Positions 31,207 to 40,293 of a stretch of DNA of 61,675 nucleotides are shown in pieces. The stretch comes from Planctomycetaceae bacterium (GTDB taxonomy: Bacteria; Planctomycetota; Planctomycetia; Pirellulales; Thermoguttaceae): contig SFIW01000011.1 of assembly GCA_004556055.1 (NCBI GenBank), positions 1-61,675 of the forward strand, read 5' to 3'. Under the pieces are notes generated by a model, which saw only the letters and a program-made list of their open reading frames with translations, made no database searches and was not told the DNA's origin. A program made the translations under genes and the position numbers. Within the stretch, counting starts at the first letter, position 1. The number at the start of each line of letters is the position of its first letter.

Positions 31207-31852
31207 GATCGACGAATTGCCGCCCTTAACAAGACGAGACTTTCTCCTAGCGTTATCCTCTCTTGTTTTTTTTCCATTGAACGCGCAAGGAGAGACGTCA
31301 CCCTTATTATCTCTTGAAGCGCGAAGAGAATCATTTAACTACCAAGACTCTTTTTTCTACAATGACGCGCCATTTCTTTGGCGAATAGAAAAAACAACCG
31401 GCGTAATTTCGGTTTTCGACTTTTCCTCTCAAAAGCCTCTTGTCTCCGACAAAGGAGTTGTTTACCAACCCTCGACGGCTCATTACGCCAATCTTCTCCA
31501 CGACTCAGTCGAATCGCCGCGTCTTTATCGCTTATACGATCGCATTTACGTCATTCATCAAGAGCCAATCTTCTCTTCGTTCTCAAGAAACGGCGTCTCG
31601 TTAGAAGACGGACGATTCCTTGAACGCTCGACGTTCCTCATATGCGTCGAGCCTCAAGCCGAAGGAAGGATTGCCTGGAAACTTTCAGCGCGCGACGTTT
31701 TATCGCGCGTTTCCCAAACGAAGAAAAACGACTCGGCAATACGTTTTCAATCGCTAAACTATCTTTCGGAAAAACGAACCCTACAATTACACTATTCAAC
31801 ACATGACGAAAACAGTTCTCTTTTTATCGATCCAAGCGTCGGCCAATTGTAA
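31193..31852 (+). CDS. Exported protein with Tat-like signal, function unknown
   Basis: This 219-residue protein starts with a signal of Tat type (LTRRDFLLALSSLVFFPLNAQG, about 12-33). The mature part is rich in aromatic residues and predicted strands (FLWRIEKTTGVISVFDFS, RLYRLYDRIYVIHQEP, RTLQLHYSTHDENS), consistent with a beta-sandwich. No family was recognised. It overlaps the YbhN-like gene by 14 nt, so it may act with it at the membrane. Just after its stop begins the AT-rich origin candidate. Confidence 0.6.
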   Translation: MPRNKIDELPPLTRRDFLLALSSLVFFPLNAQGETSPLLSLEARRESFNYQDSFFYNDAPFLWRIEKTTGVISVFDFSSQKPLVSDKGVVYQPSTAHYANLLHDSVESPRLYRLYDRIYVIHQEPIFSSFSRNGVSLEDGRFLERSTFLICVEPQAEGRIAWKLSARDVLSRVSQTKKNDSAIRFQSLNYLSEKRTLQLHYSTHDENSSLFIDPSVGQL

Positions 31853-32418
31853 AGTCTCTTCTTAATCCTCCAGTCTCCTTTTTCTCAATGCAAGTCTTAT
31901 TGACTGTTTTAAGATTTCTTGCGTATTCGATTCTCCCTAATCCTACGCGTTTATTTCTTGTATATTTTTTGTATTTAATTTGTAAATAAATTTAAATATC
32001 AAAAATTGTTTTTTAAATAAATATTTACACATACATTTTATTTACAGTAATTTACCAACAAAAAACAAATTAAGTACGTCTTTTTATTTTGTCTGACATT
32101 TGTTTTAAGTCTATATATTTCGTAATTTAAAGAATTCCTAGTGTCTACTTTTTACAAAATTTCATTTATCACTATTATTACTATTATTGAGATAATAAAA
32201 ATATATATGTATCTGTTCTTTTCTTAGAGAAAAAGACGTTTTTGGGACGTTATGGCCGTCAAATATGATAGGTCTCGGTGTTCGTCTTGTTTTTTGAATT
32301 AGAAATTTTTACCTTGATAATGGATGAGCCCGGATATTGAGTTCTCCTATAAATGATAGAAAATGGATACAAGAATTCTTGGTATAGGATCCTGTTTATA
32401 GAGTCAAAGGGGTTTTCG
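31853..32418. other. AT-rich intergenic region before dnaN: candidate chromosomal replication origin
   Basis: This 566-nt region has no gene and is by far the most AT-rich stretch of the window, especially 31960-32220. It directly precedes dnaN. Genes to the right run on the plus strand without a break to 48.1 kb, while a long block to the left (20.3-29.9 kb) runs on the minus strand, as expected around an origin. A triplet array at 32166-32186 (minus strand, mostly TAA and TAG) resembles DnaA-trios. No perfect TTATCCACA box was found; the best is ATTTACACA at 32023-32031. dnaA is not in the window. The assignment is inference. Confidence 0.55.
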
Positions 32419-33540
32419 ATGAAGATACGATGCCGACGCAATAAGTTTGTCCCGCTCTTTTCTACTATAGCTAATTTCACAGCCTCAAGAGACGTTCGGC
32501 CCATGCTGCAAAACGTTAAGCTTGTAGCCAATGAAACCTCTCTACTTCTTATGGCCACCGACGGAGAAGTAGGCGCGCGCGGAGAACTTACTGAGACCGA
32601 AGCGTTTGTCGTTGATAATCCTGGAGAAGCTATCTTACCGGCGAAGTTGTTGAGAAAGATTTTTGCGGAAACGACCGACGAGGAAATCTACATCGAACTC
32701 CAAGGATCTCAAATTACGATCAAGGGCGCGCATTTTCGTTATCAACTCGATACGTGCGACGACGCCGATAGATTTCCCCTCGTGCCGTCTTTCGATGAAA
32801 CGACATACTTTAAAATTCCTGTAAATTCATTCAATCGAATGGTTGGTCGAACGGTCTTTGCGACGCAAAACAATAATAACCACTTTGAATTGCGCGGCGT
32901 CAAATTTATTTTTAGCGTCGATCGAATCACGGCGGTAGCGACGGATGGACGGCGACTTGCCTGTCAGGAAAACGCGTCGGAATCTTTTGGAGACGCCCAA
33001 CAGGAAAATTTCACGAGTCAAGAGGCGATCTTCCCTCCGCGCACGTTAAATTTGATCGTGCGGTCGGACTCTGAAGCCGACGACGTCTTGATTGCGGCGC
33101 ACGACGCAGACGCCATTATTAAGATTGGCAATATTGTAGTGTCGACGACTTTAATGACGGGGTTGTTCCCGAATTGGAATGCGATCATTCCTGACAAGAC
33201 GAGCAAAAAGCGCGTTGATTTCATTGCGGACGAGGTCGCGCGCGCGATTCGTCAGGCGGAAATTGTTACGACAGAGAATAAACCGGGCGTATGGTTTAAG
33301 TTCAGCAAAGGAACGTTCAATATCACGGCGGCAGGGGAAGCGACAGGCGAATCAAGCGTTGAACTTCCGATTGCATACGACGGCGAACCTGCGGAATTGC
33401 GACTAGATTCGAAATTTTTGAACGAGTTTTTCCGCGAAGTTCCTGGCGAAGAGACCGTCGCGTTCTATTTCCAGCAAGATTATCGAACGCTCTTTGAAAC
33501 TTCCGACGGGTATCGATACGTGCTTATGCAGTTATCATAA
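32419..33540 (+). CDS. dnaN: DNA polymerase III subunit beta (sliding clamp)
   Basis: This 373-residue clamp encircles DNA and tethers the replicative polymerase. The N-terminus MKIRCRRNKFVPLF, VRPMLQNVKL, and three repeated clamp domains are present. Typical segments are AILPAKLLRKIF, ITAVATDGRRLA (the peptide-binding pocket side) and TLMTGLFPNWNAIIP, with the ending YRYVLMQLS. The ATG at 32419 is chosen because AAGGGG lies 6 nt before it and it begins the conserved MKI; an ATG at 32353 would add 22 residues. No recF, gyrB or dnaA follows, unlike the common order. Confidence 0.96.
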   Translation: MKIRCRRNKFVPLFSTIANFTASRDVRPMLQNVKLVANETSLLLMATDGEVGARGELTETEAFVVDNPGEAILPAKLLRKIFAETTDEEIYIELQGSQITIKGAHFRYQLDTCDDADRFPLVPSFDETTYFKIPVNSFNRMVGRTVFATQNNNNHFELRGVKFIFSVDRITAVATDGRRLACQENASESFGDAQQENFTSQEAIFPPRTLNLIVRSDSEADDVLIAAHDADAIIKIGNIVVSTTLMTGLFPNWNAIIPDKTSKKRVDFIADEVARAIRQAEIVTTENKPGVWFKFSKGTFNITAAGEATGESSVELPIAYDGEPAELRLDSKFLNEFFREVPGEETVAFYFQQDYRTLFETSDGYRYVLMQLS

Positions 33541-33570
33541 GTCAATTTTCAATAACGAATGTTAAATCTT

Positions 33571-33609
33571 TTAACGGATCGTTTGTAAAGGAACGATTCG
33601 TTAATTTTT
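33571..33609 (+). terminator. Terminator after dnaN
   Basis: A 13-bp stem with one G-T pair (33571-33583 with 33592-33604) is followed by an AT-rich tail, overlapping TTTTTA at 33605-33609. dnaN is therefore transcribed alone. Confidence 0.7.
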
Positions 33610-33643
33610 ATAGAATTCTTTGGTTGGATAAGCGAGAAAATTG

Positions 33644-34729
33644 ATGCTCTTTTCTAGTAAACGTGTGACGCGAGCTTTGTCTATTTTAGCGCCGTTGGCG
33701 ATTCTTTTGGGAATGTCCTCATGGGTAAATTCCGAAGAATTACAACGTTATGAATACACGGCTGAAAAGATGGGCGTGCCGGTGAGCGTGACGTTTTATG
33801 CGAAAGACGCCGCGCAAGCGGATGAAGCGATCGCCGCCGTATGGCGACGATTTGACGAATTGAATTCTATTCTTTCGGATTGGGATCCTGAGAGCGAGAT
33901 TATCCGCGTATGTCGAGAAGCGGAGGAGACCGGAGATTTTGTTGAAACGAGCGACGAGTTATATCGCGCGCTTCGGGAATCAAGACTTTATTGCGAATTG
34001 ACGGAGGGCGCTTTTGACGCAACGGTGAGCCCTATTGTGAAACTATGGAGAAGAAGCCGCTATTTCAAGGAATTACCCCCAAAAAGCGTTCTTGACGTCG
34101 CCAAAACGAAGGTTGGATTAAACGTTTGGGAATTGAAAGAAAAGAGAGTTAAAACGCAGAAGGGGGTTCGTTTCGACGTTGGGGGAATCGCCAAGGGAAT
34201 CGTAATGGACGAGGCTCTAGACCTTCTCAAGGAGTTCGGCATAGATAGCGCGTTGATTAATGCAAGCGGCGATTTACGTTTAGGCAATCCTCCTCCAGGA
34301 AAAAAAGGATGGACGGTAGGCGTTGCGTCTCTTGGGGAGAAGCCGGCGTTTTATCGCGAGCTTTCCAACGTGGGCGTAGCTTCCTCGGGGGACGCTAATC
34401 GCTATGTTGAAATAGACGGCGTTCGTTATTCTCACATTGTTGATCCTCGCACCGGAGAACCTCTTACTCGTAGATGCGTGGCAACGGTCGTAGCTCCGAC
34501 TGGGACGACGGCGGACGCGTTGGCAAGCGCGTTATGCGTGTTGGGAGCAGAGGAATCCTCGCGGATTTTTGACAAGATCAAAAAAGAAGGTTTAGGAGAC
34601 GGAAAGCCTCTAGAGACATTGGAATATGTGTTGATTCTTGTAAAAGATCACGCAGAGGAACCATATGACGACAGCAACTGCGAATTCTTCGCCTCATCTT
34701 TGTTTCAGGGGGGGAGAGCAAGCGACTAG
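33644..34729 (+). CDS. apbE: FAD:protein FMN transferase
   Basis: This 361-residue exported enzyme attaches FMN to Thr/Ser of target proteins such as NqrB/C or RnfD/G. A signal peptide or anchor lies at 1-30 (no lipobox Cys seen). Family blocks are EGAFDATVSPIVKLWR, FDVGGIAKGIVMDEAL, SALINASGDLRLGN, SHIVDPRTGEPL and the metal-binding PTGTTADALASALCVLG. The ATG at 33644 directly follows a TTG; either could start. Its flavoprotein target is not in the window. Confidence 0.93.
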   Translation: MLFSSKRVTRALSILAPLAILLGMSSWVNSEELQRYEYTAEKMGVPVSVTFYAKDAAQADEAIAAVWRRFDELNSILSDWDPESEIIRVCREAEETGDFVETSDELYRALRESRLYCELTEGAFDATVSPIVKLWRRSRYFKELPPKSVLDVAKTKVGLNVWELKEKRVKTQKGVRFDVGGIAKGIVMDEALDLLKEFGIDSALINASGDLRLGNPPPGKKGWTVGVASLGEKPAFYRELSNVGVASSGDANRYVEIDGVRYSHIVDPRTGEPLTRRCVATVVAPTGTTADALASALCVLGAEESSRIFDKIKKEGLGDGKPLETLEYVLILVKDHAEEPYDDSNCEFFASSLFQGGRASD

Positions 34730-34820
34730 TCGTTGAAAAGGGGGTGGCGTCGAGTTATGACGTCAGGTATAATGGGTAATGGCTCGATTCATATTTGCCG
34801 ATAGGGGAAAGGATAACGCA

Positions 34821-35147
34821 ATGTACGACACAATTAAGACTCCAGATCTTTCGATTCCGGATTTTCAGAGACTGATTCGCGACATGTACGTAGAAAAAGA
34901 TAAGGAACGCGGCGTCGCGGGAACTTTTATGTGGCTTATGGAAGAAGTTGGCGAGCTTTCGACGGCTCTTCGTAGCGGTACGAAGAAGGAGCAAGAAGAG
35001 GAATTCGCCGACGTTTTGGCATGGCTGACGACGATCGCGAACGTCGTCGGCGTCGATCTTAACAAGGCGTTGATCGACAAATACGGGACAGGATGCCCCG
35101 GCTGCGGCAAGCTTGTATGCGTTTGTCCCGATTCTGAAAAACCGTAA
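34821..35147 (+). CDS. MazG-like nucleotide pyrophosphohydrolase with C-terminal Cys cluster
   Basis: This 108-residue all-alpha NTP pyrophosphohydrolase has the acidic metal site WLMEEVGELSTALR (EExxE) and EEEFADVLAWLTTIANVVG (ExxD). Such enzymes hydrolyse dCTP, dUTP or abnormal nucleotides. The C-terminal 15 residues carry CPGCGKLVCVC, a possible zinc site, which short MazG proteins often lack. The ATG at 34821 follows AAGGATAACGC; an ATG at 34779 is less well placed. It lies between apbE and the following operon. Confidence 0.85.
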   Translation: MYDTIKTPDLSIPDFQRLIRDMYVEKDKERGVAGTFMWLMEEVGELSTALRSGTKKEQEEEFADVLAWLTTIANVVGVDLNKALIDKYGTGCPGCGKLVCVCPDSEKP

Positions 35148-35213
35148 GAAACATAATACGTATTCATTTAAGCGACAAGAATTTGCGACTTGCTTATGGT
35201 GAAAAGAGAAACA

Positions 35214-37661
35214 ATGGCTTCAGCTTTGTTAAGATCGCGCGCGACGACGGCTTTTATGACGTTTATCATGGCGTTTGGGCTAACGCTTGCGGTAAACGCC
35301 GCCGACAATCCTGACTTGTCAAAGTTTGTGCCGACGAAGATAAGCGTCGGCATAGAAGGTGTTTACAAGAACGGATTTCAAACGCCCGTAAGGTTGTCTT
35401 TTCAGCCGATGAAATCGGAAGCCGCAAGTGAAATATATCGCATTGAATTAGAAACGCGCGATACGGACGGCGCGACCTTTTTCTGCGGTCAAAATCTTAC
35501 GAAGAAAGATCTAGGACGCGGTGAAATCGAACTTTCTTTTGTTTTTCCTAAGTCCCGCGGAAACCTTGTCGCGCGCGTTAAGGGAATTGACGGTAAAACC
35601 CTGTGGAGCAAAGCGATATCGCCTGGCAAAAGCGAAGACAAGGAATTGGAAGTGGTTTTTAATGAGCCAGCGAATCCTTCCAAACCGATTTATCTTGTCG
35701 TTGGCGACGAGAAAATTGGCTTTGCCGACGCTTTCGGCGAGCTCCGGTTGAAAGAAGAACGACGTCCGGAAGTCGTGAAAGTTTCTAGTTTTAGCGAACT
35801 GCCGGATGATTTTCTTTCTTATGAATGCGTAGATCGTTTATTCTTGACGACTTCTGATCTAGCTCTCTATGAAGGAATGACGCGTGAGTCTAAGAAGATC
35901 CAAGCCGTTGAAGAATGGACGCTTAACGGCGGCAACATCATCGTTCTTGCCGGTAAAAAATCTGTTTCTTTGTTGACGGAAAACGGCGTGTTATCAGGAC
36001 TAGCGCCTGGCGTCGCCGCTCCTCAAACGCATGAGTTTCGCTCAGTTAACGCTTTTACGAACGATTTGCAGAACGTCAAGAATTTAGCGATGACGGGAAC
36101 TCGTTCGAATCCGTTTTTACAAGTTCCTGTTGTAAAAGACCTTAAAGAGGGTACGATTGTAGAGATGCGCGAAGCGGAGACGCCGTTGCTAACTTCGCGA
36201 GCCGTCGGATTGGGCACGGTCGTTTTCTTTGCGGCGGACTTGGGGGAAGCGCCGATAGCGAATTGGTCTGGACGCGGAAGACTCTTGTTGAAAATCTTAG
36301 GAATAGACCCCGACGTCATAGGACCGAAAGACGCTTCAGCAAGTATGATAAAACGAGGATATGTCGACTTTTCGGGACAGGTACGTAGCGCTTTGGACGT
36401 CTTTGACGGGGTAAAAACGACTCCTTTCTCGGGACTCGCGTTTCTTTTACTTCTCTATGTCCTTGTAATTGCGCCGCTCGATTGGTTTTTAGTGAAGAAA
36501 GTCTTTAAACGACCGTTGCTTACATGGGGAACATTCCCTTTGGGAATAGTGGCGTTTATTGTCGTCGGCGTCGCTTTGTATCGTCATACGACTCCGCAAC
36601 ATGAGATTTTGAACCAACTTGACGTTGTCGACGTCGACTTGGCGTCCGGTCGAGCGCGCGACGTTTCGTGGTTTGGTTTCTATTCCCCAGTTGGAAATCG
36701 TTACGATTTAGAGTTTTCCCCTGATATTTCCGATTATGAGATAACCGCAGGTTCCGAAACAACGTCAATTCTTCCCTTAACCCTTTCAGGAGAAGGACTT
36801 GGCGGCGCCGAACAAAAGGCGTATTCTACAAAACTTTGGAATGAACAATATGTCGTTGAACGCGACGCGTTACGACGTGTCCCAGTGGCGACGCGTTCGA
36901 GCAAAAGCTTCGTTGGACGGTGGTATGGAGCGCTTGAAAATTTGCCGAGCTTTACTTCTTTAAGCGACGATGGATTAAGTTTGAAGGGATCGGTTGTAAA
37001 TCCGTTCAATTCGCCGATTTACAATGCGTGTTTGATTTATCGAGGCGGCGCTTGCGAGCTAGGAACATTGCCTCCTGGCGAAACGAAAATCGAGCGCGGC
37101 GCGGCTCGATTGGAACCGATGCGAATTCTAAATGAACAACGGAGTTCGGTTCCGACGGATCGACTTGCTAAGTGGGATTCGTCGTCGTATAACTCGGCTT
37201 CGAAACGACTTCCTTATATTGTTCGCGCGGCGAGCTTTTATGACTTTGCCGGCGGCGTAGAAAATTTTGGAATCGAAAAACGCCTACAACGCGAGCTTGA
37301 CTTGACGGCTCTTCTGAGATGTGGTCGCGCGGTGATATATGGAGTCGTTGTTGATCCAGAGTGCGAGGAATACAGACCGTCGGACGAAACGGCGCGCATT
37401 TCAGCGGACGCGCTTGAAATTGAGCGCTTAAATGAGAAGCTTGCGCGTCAAAAGGGCGAAGAATATCACAATCGTCGACTGGAAACGCTCGAAAAATATG
37501 GACGTTATGGAACGACGCCAGAGTTTGTGTCAAGTTTAGCGACGACGTCGCGTTCGAACGAGGAGGCGGTCGATGCTCTTCCTGCGTCGAAAAGAACCGT
37601 TGTCGTGCGAATTATAACGCCGATACGCTTGGGATCGCACCCGACGACCGAGATAAAATGA
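35214..37661 (+). CDS. Large exported/membrane protein, probable partner of the adjacent ABC ATPase
   Basis: This protein of 815 residues has a signal peptide (FMTFIMAFGLTLAVNAA). A long extracytoplasmic region (about 35-395) follows, including a GATase-like part (GGNIIVLAGKKS, GLGTVVFFAADLGEAP). Two close membrane spans occur at about 400-450 (LAFLLLLYVLVIAPLDWFL and FIVVGVALY), then a second soluble beta-rich region. The layout resembles membrane components encoded beside ABC ATPases in planctomycetes. It ends at the ATGA overlap with the next frame, so the genes are coupled. The start is uncertain: ATG at 35214 or 35196, or TTG at 35190. The substrate is unknown. Confidence 0.6.
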   Translation: MASALLRSRATTAFMTFIMAFGLTLAVNAADNPDLSKFVPTKISVGIEGVYKNGFQTPVRLSFQPMKSEAASEIYRIELETRDTDGATFFCGQNLTKKDLGRGEIELSFVFPKSRGNLVARVKGIDGKTLWSKAISPGKSEDKELEVVFNEPANPSKPIYLVVGDEKIGFADAFGELRLKEERRPEVVKVSSFSELPDDFLSYECVDRLFLTTSDLALYEGMTRESKKIQAVEEWTLNGGNIIVLAGKKSVSLLTENGVLSGLAPGVAAPQTHEFRSVNAFTNDLQNVKNLAMTGTRSNPFLQVPVVKDLKEGTIVEMREAETPLLTSRAVGLGTVVFFAADLGEAPIANWSGRGRLLLKILGIDPDVIGPKDASASMIKRGYVDFSGQVRSALDVFDGVKTTPFSGLAFLLLLYVLVIAPLDWFLVKKVFKRPLLTWGTFPLGIVAFIVVGVALYRHTTPQHEILNQLDVVDVDLASGRARDVSWFGFYSPVGNRYDLEFSPDISDYEITAGSETTSILPLTLSGEGLGGAEQKAYSTKLWNEQYVVERDALRRVPVATRSSKSFVGRWYGALENLPSFTSLSDDGLSLKGSVVNPFNSPIYNACLIYRGGACELGTLPPGETKIERGAARLEPMRILNEQRSSVPTDRLAKWDSSSYNSASKRLPYIVRAASFYDFAGGVENFGIEKRLQRELDLTALLRCGRAVIYGVVVDPECEEYRPSDETARISADALEIERLNEKLARQKGEEYHNRRLETLEKYGRYGTTPEFVSSLATTSRSNEEAVDALPASKRTVVVRIITPIRLGSHPTTEIK

Positions 37662-37729
37662 GCGCCGCAACGCGGATGCGTAGATTATTTGAGGCTGCAA
37701 ATACTCTTAGGAAAAGCAACGGTATAAGC

Positions 37730-38689
37730 ATGATTAAAACGGAAGAGCTCACGAAGCAATATGGCAAACTCTTTGCTTTGAAAAATCTTACGCTCGAATT
37801 GAAAGAAGGAGATCTTTTCGGCTTCATTGGTCCGAACGGCTCAGGGAAGACGACGACGATGAAAATGCTTGCCACCCTTCTTCAGCCTACGTGGGGAGAA
37901 GCCTACGTTTGCGGCATGTCGATCTACACGAAACCGAAGGAGATTCGCCGGATCATTGGTTTTATGCCTGACTTTTTCGGCGTATACGACGATATGAAGG
38001 TGATCGAGTATCTCGAGTTCTTTGCAGCGGCGTATCGCGTGCGCGGCGAAGCTCGACGGAAAGTTTGCAACGAGGTTTTGGAGCTTGTCGACTTAGGATA
38101 CAAACGCGAAGCGCTCGTCACTAGTTTAAGTCGCGGCATGACGCAGCGTCTGGGACTGGCGCGAGTCCTTTTGCACGATCCTCAAGTTCTTCTATTAGAC
38201 GAGCCCGCAAGCGGTTTGGATCCGCGCGCGCGTATCGAAATTCGCGAGCTTCTCAAACGCCTCGGCGGCAAAGGCAAGACGATCATGGTGTCGAGCCATA
38301 TTCTTCCGGAATTGGCTGACGTCTGCAACAAAGTCGGAATAATCGAACGCGGCGAACTACTCGTCGACGCGAAGGTTGAAGACGTGATGCGTCGCGTGCG
38401 CGACCAAGTGGCGCTTCTAGTCGAGTTGGCGGAACAGAACGACGAAAAACGTAAAAAACTGACGGAAGACTGCATGAAATTCCTCTCCGACGACGACGTC
38501 GTCGATCGATTGGAACTTGATCGTAGCGGCGCGATACGCGTCTTTATCAAGAAGGGATTAGGTCTTGACGACTATTCTCAACTTTTGACGCGCTTAATCG
38601 AGCGTCGATTTAGAATCAAGTCGTTCCGCGAGGAAGAAATTAACCTTGAAACTGCGTTCATGACGCTGACGCGCGGCGTAACGGCTTAG
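37730..38689 (+). CDS. ABC transporter ATP-binding protein
   Basis: This 319-residue ATPase has Walker A GPNGSGKT (34-41), a signature LSRGMTQRLGLARVLL, Walker B VLLLDEPASGLDP and H-loop VSSHILPEL. The C-terminal 90 residues form an extension as in NatA/CcmA-type exporters. The conserved beginning MIKTEELTKQYG starts at the ATG at 37730. The frame is open back to an ATG at 37658 that overlaps the previous stop (ATGA), so a 24-residue longer form coupled to the upstream gene is possible. Together with the upstream membrane protein it likely forms an exporter or a mechanical envelope machine. Confidence 0.88.
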   Translation: MIKTEELTKQYGKLFALKNLTLELKEGDLFGFIGPNGSGKTTTMKMLATLLQPTWGEAYVCGMSIYTKPKEIRRIIGFMPDFFGVYDDMKVIEYLEFFAAAYRVRGEARRKVCNEVLELVDLGYKREALVTSLSRGMTQRLGLARVLLHDPQVLLLDEPASGLDPRARIEIRELLKRLGGKGKTIMVSSHILPELADVCNKVGIIERGELLVDAKVEDVMRRVRDQVALLVELAEQNDEKRKKLTEDCMKFLSDDDVVDRLELDRSGAIRVFIKKGLGLDDYSQLLTRLIERRFRIKSFREEEINLETAFMTLTRGVTA

Positions 38690-38706
38690 TGAGAGAGGAG
38701 AACGCG

Positions 38707-40269
38707 ATGAGACGCGGCAATAGGGCTGTTATTATTGGAAAAAGTTGCGGCGTATTCGCGTTTTGGGTTTGTTTAACGATTGCGGCGCAAGGCGGAGAGA
38801 TCAAACTTCGCGCGCCGAAATCTCAAGAAGGCGTCGCGGTTCAATCGCAAGAAACGAGGCTTTCGGAGGGGAATGTCGCGGAGGAGTTTTCAGAAGTGAA
38901 GGTTCCGCCGCCGACAAAACCGGAGACTGTGAAAAAGAGCCGAAAGGAATCTCAGGAGGGGGTAGAGCGACTTCCAATCGACGAACAAGCCGCGTTAATG
39001 ACGGTAGAAACGTTGATTCCGACGAAATTCTTTGACGACGTGGAAGTTCTACGCGCGTTTTGTCGCGTGCCGCGCGAAGATTTTTTGCCGCGAAAACGTC
39101 GAGACGAGGCCTATTTGAACATCGAAGTTCAATTGGATTGCGGACTAATCGCTCCAACTCCGTTTAGTTGCGCGTACGCAATTCAAGCGTTGAGTCCTAA
39201 GCCGACGGATCGAGCGCTTGTTGTTGAGACGGGGAGCGGATATCAGGCGGCGACGCTTGGGGTGCTTGTTTCCGAGGTATTTTCTGTGAGCGCAGATCGA
39301 ACGGCGACCAAAAACGCCATCGCGGCGTTGAAGAAACTAAAGTTGGACAACGTCGTCTGTCAACAAGTATCCGACGTTCGTTACGGCTGGACGGAGGAAG
39401 GGCCTTATGACAAAATACTTGTGACTCGCGCTGTTAACGAGATACCAAAAGCGTTGACAGATTCTTTGAAGGACGGCGGTCGGATTGTCGCGCCTGTTGG
39501 CGACTACTACCGGCAAATTTGGACGATTGTCGATAAAAAGGACGACACGCTGACCGTAAACGCTCTGATTCCTACGCGACTAGAACCTCTCGTGAAAGGG
39601 GCGCTCGAAAAAGAAGTTCTTGATTTAACTCTTGTTGGCGGAGATTTCGAAAAGCTCGACCCTCTTCCTTTTAAGACGGTCGCTTCTCAAGGAGATAATC
39701 CGTTGACATTCCCAGCGTTGAAACCGACTCCAGTAGGGTGGTACGACGCTTGGAACGTCGAGGTTGTGGAACCGGACGTTTTGTATGAGGGAAGTCGGGC
39801 GTGTCGTTTATCGAACGAGGCGGCGGCGTTGGAGCATGAAAAGAAAGATCGTAACGAGGCTCGAATGCGCGCTGCGACGCTTCCCGAAAATCGTCGCGAA
39901 ACGACGAAAAAGGACGAAGCGATTCGACGAGGTCGAGAGACTGAGCTTCGCGCGTCGCTGAAACAGAGTTTTGGAATAGACGCGGCAAAAGTTAAGAAGT
40001 TTGAAATTTCAGGCGCGTATCGCGCGTCCAACCTATACTCGCGGTCTTCGAATTCGTCTGTGGACGTCGCGCGGATAGAGTATTTCGACAGAGATCGAAA
40101 GTCGCTAGGAGAGGCGACGATTCTTGAGATTCCGCTGTGCGATACGTCGTGGCAGGAGTTTGAAATCGAAGTGAATCCGCCCGCGCGAGCGCGAGAAGCG
40201 CTCCTGACGATTGGATTGTTTGACGCGGTCGGAACGGTGGAGTTCGACGCGCTTTCCGCAACCTATTGA
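38707..40269 (+). CDS. Exported protein-L-isoaspartate O-methyltransferase-like protein with C-terminal beta domain
   Basis: This 520-residue protein has an N-terminal signal peptide or anchor (IGKSCGVFAFWVCLTIAAQGG). Residues about 90-320 form a PCMT-like methyltransferase: VPREDFLP (the usual start of the domain), LVVETGSGYQAA (171-182, SAM binding), and YDKILVTRAVNEIP. Residues about 340-520 are beta-rich and resemble a carbohydrate-binding jelly roll (RIEYFDRDRKSLGEA, WQEFEIEVNPP). PCMT repairs isoaspartyl residues and needs SAM, which is not expected outside the cytoplasm; either it is anchored N-out or the SAM site is repurposed. GAGGAG precedes the ATG at 38707. Confidence 0.78.
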   Translation: MRRGNRAVIIGKSCGVFAFWVCLTIAAQGGEIKLRAPKSQEGVAVQSQETRLSEGNVAEEFSEVKVPPPTKPETVKKSRKESQEGVERLPIDEQAALMTVETLIPTKFFDDVEVLRAFCRVPREDFLPRKRRDEAYLNIEVQLDCGLIAPTPFSCAYAIQALSPKPTDRALVVETGSGYQAATLGVLVSEVFSVSADRTATKNAIAALKKLKLDNVVCQQVSDVRYGWTEEGPYDKILVTRAVNEIPKALTDSLKDGGRIVAPVGDYYRQIWTIVDKKDDTLTVNALIPTRLEPLVKGALEKEVLDLTLVGGDFEKLDPLPFKTVASQGDNPLTFPALKPTPVGWYDAWNVEVVEPDVLYEGSRACRLSNEAAALEHEKKDRNEARMRAATLPENRRETTKKDEAIRRGRETELRASLKQSFGIDAAKVKKFEISGAYRASNLYSRSSNSSVDVARIEYFDRDRKSLGEATILEIPLCDTSWQEFEIEVNPPARAREALLTIGLFDAVGTVEFDALSATY

Positions 40270-40293
40270 GTTAAAGAAGCTAAGGAGTAGCGT

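Noticed and set aside
32023..32031. DnaA box ATTTACACA
   Set aside because: It matches the TTATCCACA consensus at only about six of nine positions and is expected by chance in AT-rich DNA.
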